Shown here piece by piece: positions 1 through 6,837 of a DNA stretch of 6,956 bases (position 1 is its first letter; the number at the start of each line of letters is the position of its first letter). Origin of the DNA: Gammaproteobacteria bacterium (GTDB lineage Bacteria > Pseudomonadota > Gammaproteobacteria > Pseudomonadales > Azotimanducaceae); assembly GCA_027295975.1 (NCBI GenBank), contig JAPUJX010000567.1, forward strand, positions 1 to 6,956. Direction: 5' to 3'. The notes beneath the pieces were generated by a model. The model did not search any database. It worked only from the letters and a program-made list of their open reading frames with translations, and had not been told where the DNA came from. The translations under genes were made by a program, and so were the position numbers.

Positions 1-96
1 GCCGGTTGCCCGGCACCCCCCGAACAGATCCCGGCGTGAGCTACCAACGCACCGCCAGCTTTGCCTGCACACTCGCTTGTTGGCCGTTGGCATAAG
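1..96. other. Unassigned sequence downstream of holA
   Basis: This edge segment follows holA. An ATG three bases after the holA TAA (codon 93-91, same frame) stays open to the edge for 31 codons, but its product is rich in Arg, Cys and Trp and matches nothing I recognise; it does not begin like NadD, a frequent neighbour of holA. On the plus strand, one frame ends at TGA 37-39 after AGCPAPPEQIPA, which could be the tail of a convergent gene. Neither can be confirmed. A perfect 5-bp inverted repeat at 1-14 (GCCGG, TTGC loop, CCGGC) lies at the edge without a T-run inside the window. Confidence 0.35.
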
Positions 97-1101
97 TTAT
101 GCGCGCTTTAAATACTTCAGCTGGGTTTCCAATGAGGGAAGTCGCGCTCCCGCCAGACGCAGCAGCAGGCTTTCCAGAGAAAGCCACGCATCGCCGAGTA
201 GTTGTCCTTTGCCTTGTTGATCCACGAGCGCGCACTGGGCGAGAACCCGGTCGATCGCTTCTATGGAGCCCAGCCGCTTGAGGAATGTATTGACCAGACG
301 TTGTCGTTGAGGCGGCAGTTTTCGGGAGCTCTGTATGAGTCGTAGTTGGCTGGTCAAAAAGCCGAGGATTGCAAAAAGCGCGACGCCTTCCTGCCTGAGG
401 CCCGCAACGATGCGACTCACTCGAGCGGGTTCGCCCGCTAAAACGGCATCGATGAGCACGAAAGTATCATAGTGGGCGGCATCTTCGAAAACCGAAGCGA
501 GGTTTGCCAGGTTGATGGGTTCGGGTAAAGCGGCAAGTTTGAGTTTTTCCACCTCCTGGACGGCGGCAAGAAGATTTCCTTCCAACCGTTGGCTGAAATA
601 TTGCAACGCTTCCTTATCGAGTTTGACCCCCGCATCAGCCAGCCGTCTGGACAGCCAGCGAGGCAATTCCGCGACGGTGACCGGCCAGATCAACACGATC
701 ACTCCGGCCTTATCCAGCGCCTTGAACCAGGCGCTCGACCGCTGTCGGGGTTCGAGCCGTTCGCAACGAATCAATAACAGCGTGTCGTCGGCCGGATGCG
801 CCGAATACTCACGCAGAACTTCCGACGCTTCCTTATCGAACTTGTTTCCGGGCACTCGCAGGTCGACAATTCGACGTTGCGAAAAAAGTGACATGCTCAT
901 GACATCCTGCAGCACGTCGTTCCATTTGAACCCCGAATCCACATAAAGCACCGATCGTTCGTCGAAACCTCGAGTCCGCGCCGCCGCAATCACCGCATCA
1001 CAAGCTTCTTCAACCAGGAGCGTCTCGTCGCCGGAGACGAGATAGACAGAAGCCAGCTTGCCGGCTAAACGGGAACTCAGGTCGGCTGGTTTAACCTGCA
1101 T
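97..1101 (-). CDS. holA: DNA polymerase III delta subunit
   Basis: A 334-residue protein, close to E. coli HolA (343). It is the clamp-opening subunit of the DnaX clamp-loader complex, which puts the beta sliding clamp onto primed DNA. Visible family features are LASVYLVSGDETLLVEEA (16-33), the beta-clamp contact segment MSLFSQRR (70-77; MSLFASR in E. coli, where Leu73-Phe74 touch the clamp), LPRWLSRRL (146-154), EGNLLAAVQEVEKL (174-187), and EDAAHYDTFVLIDAVLAGE (206-224) leading into the C-terminal helical collar domain. It lacks a P-loop, as expected for delta. The ATG at 1101 matches the E. coli N-terminus; an in-frame ATG at 1125 would add eight residues (MRLRGQPS) and increase the overlap with lptE from 11 to 35 bases. 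Neither start has a clear Shine-Dalgarno. The stop is TAA at 97-99. Confidence 0.95.
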   Translation of the reverse strand: MQVKPADLSSRLAGKLASVYLVSGDETLLVEEACDAVIAAARTRGFDERSVLYVDSGFKWNDVLQDVMSMSLFSQRRIVDLRVPGNKFDKEASEVLREYSAHPADDTLLLIRCERLEPRQRSSAWFKALDKAGVIVLIWPVTVAELPRWLSRRLADAGVKLDKEALQYFSQRLEGNLLAAVQEVEKLKLAALPEPINLANLASVFEDAAHYDTFVLIDAVLAGEPARVSRIVAGLRQEGVALFAILGFLTSQLRLIQSSRKLPPQRQRLVNTFLKRLGSIEAIDRVLAQCALVDQQGKGQLLGDAWLSLESLLLRLAGARLPSLETQLKYLKRA

Positions 1102-1579
1102 CGACGGTTGTCCGCGTAACCGCATTCAGCGCGCGTAGAATCTGCTGCACCAGATCATTCTGCATTTCCTGTTCGAGCAACTCCAACTCCTCACTGTTGC
1201 CTACTACGTTCCGATCCACCCGGATAACCCGTTCGCTTCGTACCCACCGAGGCGCGATGAGTTCAACACCATCGGCATCACGCACCTGGTAACGCACCTG
1301 CAATGTCGTTTCGTACTCTGCCGCACGCCCTCGACCCGTCACGGAAACGCTGCGCCTTACCTTGCGTTGATCGAGAAGTTTGACAACGATCTGGCTCTCG
1401 CCGGTGTCCGCCTCGTTTACCCCGGACCGACTGAGCGCGCGTCGCAACGGTTGGGTCAGCAGGTTACGCTTACTGGCTTCCACGCGCGCGCTCTCGAGAC
1501 TTGTGCCGATATCCGAGGTACGCAGGTGAAACCCGCATCCTGCCAGCGAGAACAACAGTGCCCAGGTGACGAGTTTCAC
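1091..1579 (-). CDS. lptE: LPS-assembly lipoprotein LptE
   Basis: A 162-residue outer-membrane lipoprotein that plugs the LptD barrel and helps insert lipopolysaccharide into the outer leaflet. The N-terminus is a short signal peptide (MKLVTWALLFSLAGC) with lipobox LAGC, placing the lipidated cysteine at residue 15. The next residues, GFHLR, are typical of LptE/RlpB. After the N-terminal segment the protein is mostly polar, with a conserved-looking YETTLQVRYQVRDADG stretch (about 89-104) and a C-terminal helix ending in LVQQILRAL. It is somewhat shorter than E. coli LptE (193). The start is GTG at 1579, overlapping the leuS TGA as GTGA; it is needed for a complete signal peptide and no in-frame ATG replaces it. 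There is no visible Shine-Dalgarno. Sequence identity in this family is low, so the call rests on lipobox, length and the leuS-lptE-holA order. Confidence 0.92.
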   Translation of the reverse strand: MKLVTWALLFSLAGCGFHLRTSDIGTSLESARVEASKRNLLTQPLRRALSRSGVNEADTGESQIVVKLLDQRKVRRSVSVTGRGRAAEYETTLQVRYQVRDADGVELIAPRWVRSERVIRVDRNVVGNSEELELLEQEMQNDLVQQILRALNAVTRTTVDAG

Positions 1580-4029
1580 GTAGCCACAACGTTGACTAGC
1601 CTGCCTGATACGACAATGACCTTGCGCACGGTTTTGTCTTCGAGGAAACGGACCACGTTGTCGTTGTCGAGCGCCATTGTTCGTATGACCTCGTCGTCGT
1701 CATCGACGTTCACGGCAATGCGGCCACGCAACTTTCCATTGACCTGAACGATCAACTCGATCGTCTCTAGAACCAGCGCGTCCCGATCGACTTCGGGCCA
1801 GCTCGAATCAACCAGGGGAGTCGTTTCGCCGAGTTCGGCCCAGAGCGCCTGGCTGATGTGCGGTGCGATGGGTGAGAACACGAGCACGGCAATCTTCAAC
1901 GCTTCCATTATTACCGCTCGATCCTGATCATTCTTCGCCGGGAACTTCGAAATCGCGTTAACCAGTTCGTGGACCCCGGAAACCACCGTATTGAACTGCA
2001 GCCGTCGGTCGAAATCATCATTGGCCCGCTCGAGGGTGGTGTAGGTTTTGCGGCGCAGGTTTTTTGCCGCAGACGACAGGTCCGCTGTTTCCACATCCAC
2101 CACCGACCCGCGGCTGGTGTGTTCGTGTACGAGTTTCCACAAGCGACGCAAGAACTTGGCTTGACCTTCCACACCGGCTTCGCTCCACTCAAAGGATTGA
2201 TCCGGCGGGGCCGCAAACATCATCGCGGTGCGAACGGCATCCGCGCCATACTTCTCGAGCAGGTGTTGAGGGTCGCCGGCGTCACCCGCGGATTTCGACA
2301 TCTTCTTGCCATCCTGCAAAACCATGCCGAGCATCAGGAGACGGGTAAACGGTTCATCGGAGCCGACCATGCCGGCATCACGCAACAGCTTGTAATACAG
2401 GCGTGCATACAACAGGTGCAGGATCGCGTGTTCGATTCCACCCACGTAATGATCTACGGGTGTCCAGTCGTCGACCCGTTCATCAAGCATCGGCTTGTTT
2501 GAATCGGGGCATGCGAAACGCGCGTAATACCACGACGACTCCATGAATGTATCGAAGGTGTCCGTTTCCCGTCTGGCATCCCCGCCGCACTTCGGACAGC
2601 GGGTATCGAGAAAGCTCTCGAGGGTCGCCAGGGGCGAACCAACGCCCATGAAGACGACGTCTTCGGGTAACACGACGGGAAGATCTTCGTCGGGTACGGG
2701 AACGATTCCACATCCCTGACAGTGGATCATGGGGATGGGGCATCCCCAGTACCGTTGTCTCGAGACTCCCCAATCACGCAAGCGGAAGTTGGTTTTGCGT
2801 TCACCTCGTTTTTTTGTCACCAACACATCGGTGATGGCGTCGAATGCTTCCGAAGACGTCTTTCCGTCGAATTCGCCGGAATTCACCAGCTTGCCGTAAG
2901 CCGTGAAGGCCGCCTCGCCGATATCGCATATTTCTTCACCCGCAGGTTCGATCACCTGCTTGATGGGAATACCGTATTTCGTGGCAAACTCCCAATCGCG
3001 CTGATCGTGTCCAGGCACGGACATCACCGCGCCTGAGCCGTACTCCATCACGACAAAATTGGCGACCCAGACCGGCAGCGCCTCGCCGGTGAGCGGATGT
3101 TCCACACGAATAGCCGTTTCGATGCCGGATTTGTCCATGGTGGCCATGTCCGCTTCCGCGGTTCTGGTGTTTTTGCAGGCCTCGATAAATTCCGCTACTT
3201 CGCCGTTGTGCTCCGCCGCTTGTTGGGCAAGAACATGTTGCGGCGCAATCGCCACATAGGTTGCACCCAACAACGTATCGGGCCGGGTGGTGTAAACGGT
3301 GATTACCTCATCGCGGTCGATAACCGGAAAGTTGATGTCCACCCCGGCGGATTTACCGATCCAGTTGCGCTGCATGTTCTTGACCGATTCGGGCCAGCCC
3401 GGCAATTCATCGAGCATGTCGAGCAACTCGTCTGCATAGGCGGTAGTCTTCAAAAACCACTGGTCCATCTCTCGCCGTTCCACCGGCACGCCGGACCGCC
3501 AGCCCTTGCCGTCCACCACCTGCTCGTTGGCAAGCACCGTCTGATCCACGGGATCCCAGTTCACCACCGCACTTTTGCGATAGGCCAGGCCTTTCTCGAA
3601 GAGTCTCGTGAAGAACCACTGTTCCCAGCGGTAATAGTCCGGATCACAGGTAGCAAATTCACGCGACCAGTCGATTCCGAAGCCAAGCCGTTGCATCTGC
3701 CCACGCATGTATTCGATGTTGGCGCGTGTCCACTTCGCCGGCGGCACCTGGTTTTTGATCGCGGCGTTTTCCGCTGGCAGACCAAAAGCGTCCCATCCCA
3801 TGGGCATCATGACGTTGAATCCCTTCAACCGTCGGTAACGATTGATGACATCGCCGAGGGTGTAAACGCGAACATGGCCCATATGCAGTTGCCCGCTGGG
3901 ATAGGGGAACATGGCCAGGCAGTAGAAGTTTTCAGCCGTGGAGGACCGGTCCACCTCGAAGCTCTTCGCCTCACGCCACAAAGTCTGCGCCGCCCGCTCG
4001 ACACCATGCGGATCGTAGATTGCGCTCAT
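1576..4029 (-). CDS. leuS: Leucyl-tRNA synthetase, compact form without leucine-specific insertion
   Basis: An 817-residue cytoplasmic class Ia enzyme that charges tRNA-Leu with leucine. The Rossmann catalytic core carries FPYPSGQLHMGH (HIGH motif, H49-H52), MGWDAFGLPAENAA (77-90) and the KMSKS loop at 576-580. The CP1 editing domain looks intact: TTRPDT with T252, MEYGSGAVM with Y330, and GHDQRDWEFA with D345, the residues used to hydrolyse mischarged tRNA. Two CxxC pairs (C437/C440 and C478/C481) suggest a bound zinc. An anticodon-binding domain and a C-terminal domain starting near IELIVQVNGKLRGR (757) follow. The protein is about 43 residues shorter than E. coli LeuRS (860). The gap falls just before KMSKS, where only LGMVLQDGK links the core to the loop. 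The ATG at 4029 gives the usual family N-terminus. The stop overlaps lptE by 4 bases (GTGA). Confidence 0.98.
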   Translation of the reverse strand: MSAIYDPHGVERAAQTLWREAKSFEVDRSSTAENFYCLAMFPYPSGQLHMGHVRVYTLGDVINRYRRLKGFNVMMPMGWDAFGLPAENAAIKNQVPPAKWTRANIEYMRGQMQRLGFGIDWSREFATCDPDYYRWEQWFFTRLFEKGLAYRKSAVVNWDPVDQTVLANEQVVDGKGWRSGVPVERREMDQWFLKTTAYADELLDMLDELPGWPESVKNMQRNWIGKSAGVDINFPVIDRDEVITVYTTRPDTLLGATYVAIAPQHVLAQQAAEHNGEVAEFIEACKNTRTAEADMATMDKSGIETAIRVEHPLTGEALPVWVANFVVMEYGSGAVMSVPGHDQRDWEFATKYGIPIKQVIEPAGEEICDIGEAAFTAYGKLVNSGEFDGKTSSEAFDAITDVLVTKKRGERKTNFRLRDWGVSRQRYWGCPIPMIHCQGCGIVPVPDEDLPVVLPEDVVFMGVGSPLATLESFLDTRCPKCGGDARRETDTFDTFMESSWYYARFACPDSNKPMLDERVDDWTPVDHYVGGIEHAILHLLYARLYYKLLRDAGMVGSDEPFTRLLMLGMVLQDGKKMSKSAGDAGDPQHLLEKYGADAVRTAMMFAAPPDQSFEWSEAGVEGQAKFLRRLWKLVHEHTSRGSVVDVETADLSSAAKNLRRKTYTTLERANDDFDRRLQFNTVVSGVHELVNAISKFPAKNDQDRAVIMEALKIAVLVFSPIAPHISQALWAELGETTPLVDSSWPEVDRDALVLETIELIVQVNGKLRGRIAVNVDDDDEVIRTMALDNDNVVRFLEDKTVRKVIVVSGRLVNVVAT

Positions 4030-4076
4030 CTCGAGTTCACTTGCATGAAAGCGCGCAAGGATACCACCAAGCCCGT
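4030..4076 (-). other. lnt-leuS intergenic gap with weak hairpin and six-codon mini-ORF
   Basis: This 47-base gap is the only true intergenic space between the identified genes. It holds a weak inverted repeat at 4040-4059 (CTTGC arms, 10-base loop) with no T-run, so it is not a convincing terminator. An ATG at 4046 opens a mini-ORF of six codons (MQVNSR) whose TGA overlaps the leuS ATG as ATGA. I see no good sigma-70 promoter and no leucine codons, so leucine attenuation is not supported. No strong Shine-Dalgarno precedes leuS: only AAGTGA about 6 bases upstream, and a GAG abutting the start. Confidence 0.5.
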
Positions 4077-5555
4077 TCAGGGAACCTCTGCGATTTCAGG
4101 TTGCAAAGGACGCCAGGTGAAAACAACGGCGCAGAGCAGAGCGAGAATCAGCGCTGGCGCACCACCGAACCGCGAGTAAAGCGTTCGCCCGGTCATCAAC
4201 CGGTAGCTGCCGCGCAGCACTCCCGCGCTGAACTGCGGTAACCGATGGCGCACCCTGCCGCGATGATCGACGATAGCCGTGACCCCGTTGTTCGTGCCCC
4301 GCAGCAACCATCGCCCGTTTTCCAATGCTCGCATCCGCGCCATTTCCATATGTTGTAACGGGCCAATGCTTTCACCAAACCAGGTGTCGTTGGATATCGT
4401 CAACAGAACATCGGCGCGGCCCGCCTGCTCTCTCACCAGTTCGGGGTAGATCACCTCATAACAGATAGCCATTGCAGCCTTCGCGCCCTTCACCGCCAGA
4501 AGCGGCTGTTGGGGGTCACCCGCCGACCCATGGGACATCGGCAGGTCGAAAATCTCGATGATGCCGCGCAACCAGTTTTCCAGCGGAATGTATTCACCAA
4601 AAGGCACCAGGTGCTGTTTTACATAACGCCCGGAAGCTTCCCCGACCCCAACAGCCATGTTGCGGAACACGATCCCTCCATCCGGCATACGATTGGCGCC
4701 GGGTATACCCAATATCAACGCGGTTCCCGAAGCCAGCCCCCGCTCATCGAGCATTGCCAGTAGATCCGTCGCCTGATGTTGAAACAAGGTAACGGCCGCT
4801 TCCGGCCAGATCATGAGATCGACACCCCAGTGGGGAGCCGACAACTCCAGATATTCATCGATGATCGGACCGCGGCTTTCCGGCAGCCACTTCACCGCCT
4901 GGTCAATATTGCCCTGCACCAGTGCGGCTTCGAAACTCTCGCCTTCATCCACCCAGTGGAACATGCTCAAGCTACCGGCCAGCAACCAGGGCAAAAGCGC
5001 AAGGGAGAGCGGCAGCCGCTTGTCTTCGGCATAAAATCCCGCGACCGCAAAGCTGACACTCGAAATCGCGGCAAGGCTCACCAGCAACACGCCACCGACC
5101 GGGGCGAAGTTGGCAAGCGGCGTAGCCAGGTGCGCGTATCCCACGCCCAGCCAGGGAAAGCCGGTGAGGAACCACGTCAGCAACCATTCAAAGGCAACCC
5201 AGAACACAGCTAACAGCCATGCGTTTGCCAACATCGATGAGTTGCGTACGCGCCGGTACAACCAGGCGTTCAACATGGGAAAAAGGGCCATTCCCCCGAC
5301 AAACAGGGCAACCACAAAAACCGCCAGCGGTATCGGCGCATTACCGTATTCGTGAATGCTGACAAAAATCCAGGATGCGCCAACACCATATTTGCCAACT
5401 CCGAACAGCCAACCTTCCAGGAGCACGTTCTTGGTGCGTTTTTCCAGAATGTAAAACCAACCGGCGACAGAAACGAGTCCAAGAGGCCACAGAGAGAAAG
5501 GCGCAAAAGAAAGGGGCAACAAAGCCCCCAACGCAAGAACCAGCAGGTACCGCAT
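4077..5555 (-). CDS. lnt: Apolipoprotein N-acyltransferase
   Basis: A 492-residue inner-membrane enzyme (E. coli Lnt is 512) that transfers an acyl chain from phospholipid to the N-terminal cysteine of diacylated lipoproteins, the last step of lipoprotein maturation. The first about 200 residues are hydrophobic with several membrane segments (roughly 2-35, 47-66, 76-98, 110-130, 153-176, 183-199). A periplasmic nitrilase-fold domain follows (about 208-450), then a final membrane helix at about 464-480. The catalytic triad is recognisable: Glu252 in MIWPEAA, Lys313 in VKQHLVPFGE and Cys365 in AICYEV; Glu321 of FGEYIPLE matches the essential Glu near the active site. The ATG at 5555 shares one base with the corC TGA (TGATG). 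A TTG directly upstream in frame could add one residue but is less likely. No Shine-Dalgarno is evident. Confidence 0.96.
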   Translation of the reverse strand: MRYLLVLALGALLPLSFAPFSLWPLGLVSVAGWFYILEKRTKNVLLEGWLFGVGKYGVGASWIFVSIHEYGNAPIPLAVFVVALFVGGMALFPMLNAWLYRRVRNSSMLANAWLLAVFWVAFEWLLTWFLTGFPWLGVGYAHLATPLANFAPVGGVLLVSLAAISSVSFAVAGFYAEDKRLPLSLALLPWLLAGSLSMFHWVDEGESFEAALVQGNIDQAVKWLPESRGPIIDEYLELSAPHWGVDLMIWPEAAVTLFQHQATDLLAMLDERGLASGTALILGIPGANRMPDGGIVFRNMAVGVGEASGRYVKQHLVPFGEYIPLENWLRGIIEIFDLPMSHGSAGDPQQPLLAVKGAKAAMAICYEVIYPELVREQAGRADVLLTISNDTWFGESIGPLQHMEMARMRALENGRWLLRGTNNGVTAIVDHRGRVRHRLPQFSAGVLRGSYRLMTGRTLYSRFGGAPALILALLCAVVFTWRPLQPEIAEVP

Positions 5556-6397
5556 CAACCGTGTTTGACTTGCAGCAACCGCACTCGACGAGAATCGGCG
5601 TTGAGAACACGGAACTGCAACTCGCCGATCGTTGTGGTTTCATCCCGCTCGGGGAGGTGACCGAATGCTTTCAATACCAGACCGCCAATCGTATCGAATT
5701 CGTCGTCATCGAGCTCCAGGTCAAAATACTCGTTGAAGTCTTCAATGGGGGTGATGGCTTTTACGTTGCAGGTGCGAGAATCGAGTTCCATGAAGAAGCT
5801 GTCGTCATCGACATCGTGCTCATCCTCGATGTCTCCGACAATCTGCTCCAGTACGTCCTCTATGGTCACCACGCCGGAGACGTGACCATATTCATCCACC
5901 ACTATCGCCATGTGGTTACGGGTGCTGCGAAATTCCTGCAGCAGCACGTTCAGCCGTTTGCTTTCCGGCACCACGGCGGCCGGCCGGATGATGTCTTTGA
6001 TATCGAATTCGCTGAAGTCTTTCTGCAACGTAAGCGGCAGCAGATCCTTGGCGTGCAGAATACCCTTGATATCGTCGAGGTCATCGCCGATCACCGGAAA
6101 ACGCGAGTGTTGCGCTTTGATGATCGCCGGAAGAAGGTCCACGGGCTTGTCTTCCGCATGCAGGAAAACGAGTTGATTACGGGGAATCATGATGTCCCGG
6201 GCCTGCATGTCGGACACCTGTAAGGCGCCGAAGATGATGTTCAACGCTTCGCCATCCATCAGTTGTCGGTCAGCAGCGTCGCGCAGCGATTCCATCAACT
6301 CGCTGCGGTCGCTCGGCTCCGCATGAAACAGATCCGACAACCAATCCTTGAAGGATCGGCGCGCGTGTTCTCTGCTGGTGGTGGATTCTTCGCTCAT
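5555..6397 (-). CDS. corC (ybeX): CBS-domain transporter-associated protein CorC/YbeX
   Basis: A 280-residue soluble protein close in length to E. coli YbeX (292). Its layout is: polar N-terminal region with an LSDLFHAEPSDRSEL segment (about 20-34); a CBS pair at about 68-125 (DIMIPRNQLVFL, HSRFPVIGDD, GILHAKDLLP) and 135-190 (VVPESKRLNVLLQEFR, HMAIVVDEYGHVSGVVTIED); an acidic linker; and a CorC_HlyC domain at about 205-277 containing EFDTIGGLVLKAFGHLPERDE. CBS pairs usually bind adenine nucleotides. The gene was first linked to Mg/Co efflux with CorA; later work on YbeX also connects it to ribosome metabolism, so the exact role is uncertain. There is no transmembrane segment, unlike the DUF21-containing paralogues. 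The start overlaps the ybeY stop by 4 bases (ATGA), and only a GAG close to the ATG resembles a ribosome-binding site. Confidence 0.95.
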   Translation of the reverse strand: MSEESTTSREHARRSFKDWLSDLFHAEPSDRSELMESLRDAADRQLMDGEALNIIFGALQVSDMQARDIMIPRNQLVFLHAEDKPVDLLPAIIKAQHSRFPVIGDDLDDIKGILHAKDLLPLTLQKDFSEFDIKDIIRPAAVVPESKRLNVLLQEFRSTRNHMAIVVDEYGHVSGVVTIEDVLEQIVGDIEDEHDVDDDSFFMELDSRTCNVKAITPIEDFNEYFDLELDDDEFDTIGGLVLKAFGHLPERDETTTIGELQFRVLNADSRRVRLLQVKHG

Positions 6398-6837
6398 ATC
6401 TCGGTGTAAGGATCGGCAACGCCAAAAAGTTCCAGAATGCGTTTTTCTTCGACCTCCATCTGCTCTGCCGACCGGCGCGTCCCATGGTCGTATCCAAGCA
6501 GATGAAGTACCCCATGGATTACCATGTGGGCAAAATGATCGTCTGGCCTTTTACCCTGATCAATCGCCTCGGCAAACACAACGGGGGCACAAATCACCAC
6601 GTCTCCCCAGAGCGTTTCCCCCGGTAGCGACCTGTCGGTGGGAAAGCTGAGGACGTTGGTGGGTTTGTCCATGCGTCGGAAGCGGTTATTGAGACTTTTC
6701 CCCTCGTCGGCGTCTACCACTCTGACGCACAGGGACCCTTCGCCCACGATCTCCAACGCGGCATCCGCCCACTTCTGAAGCTGTAGTTCAGTGGGTAACG
6801 TTTGATTGGCACAAGCCAGCTGGATCTCAACCGGCAT
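6394..6837 (-). CDS. ybeY: Endoribonuclease YbeY (16S rRNA maturation / ribosome quality control)
   Basis: A 147-residue protein of normal length for the UPF0054/YbeY family of zinc-dependent endoribonucleases, which act in 16S rRNA 3'-end maturation and 70S ribosome quality control in the cytoplasm. The family signature is intact: HGVLHLLGYDH at residues 108-118 supplies the three metal-binding histidines H108, H112 and H118. A conserved LNxxFRxMDKPTNVLSFP block at about residues 49-66 includes the substrate-site arginine R54. The frame is open 29 codons further upstream, but that extension is Arg/Cys-rich, unlike the family, and lies within the end of phoH. The ATG at 6837 gives the family N-terminus (MPVEIQLA). 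It overlaps phoH by 11 bases. The stop overlaps the next start as ATGA. No clear Shine-Dalgarno precedes the ATG, so translation probably depends on coupling to phoH. Confidence 0.96.
   Translation of the reverse strand: MPVEIQLACANQTLPTELQLQKWADAALEIVGEGSLCVRVVDADEGKSLNNRFRRMDKPTNVLSFPTDRSLPGETLWGDVVICAPVVFAEAIDQGKRPDDHFAHMVIHGVLHLLGYDHGTRRSAEQMEVEEKRILELFGVADPYTEI

Noticed and set aside
1102..1125. Alternative holA start at 1125 adding eight residues
   Set aside because: The residues MRLRGQPS do not align with HolA N-termini and would enlarge the overlap with lptE to 35 bases. The ATG at 1101 fits better, though neither start has a ribosome-binding site to decide it.
4040..4059. Hairpin between lnt and leuS as a rho-independent terminator
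   Set aside because: The stem is only 5 bp with a 10-base loop and is not followed by a T-run.
3097..4179. A 360-codon plus-strand open frame opposite leuS
   Set aside because: Its codons are the exact reverse complements of leuS codons (same register). It stays open only because TTA, CTA and TCA are rare in this GC-rich gene. leuS has full motif support and this frame has no recognisable domain.
4776..5213. A 145-codon plus-strand open frame opposite lnt
   Set aside because: It is in reverse-complement register with lnt, and the predicted product is Gln/Arg-rich with no recognisable motif: an antisense shadow.
5553..5558. TTG at 5558 as the lnt start
   Set aside because: It is adjacent to an ATG in the same frame that forms a TGATG junction with corC. 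ATG is the stronger codon, and the difference is one residue.
5770..5840. Acidic run in CorC (EDEHDVDDDS) as a simple-sequence insertion
   Set aside because: E. coli YbeX has a similar acidic linker at the same place between the CBS pair and the C-terminal domain, so this is normal for the family.
5375..6223. A 282-codon plus-strand open frame opposite corC
   Set aside because: It is in exact reverse-complement register with corC, which is a well-supported gene on the other strand. The translation shows no family motif and no credible start context.
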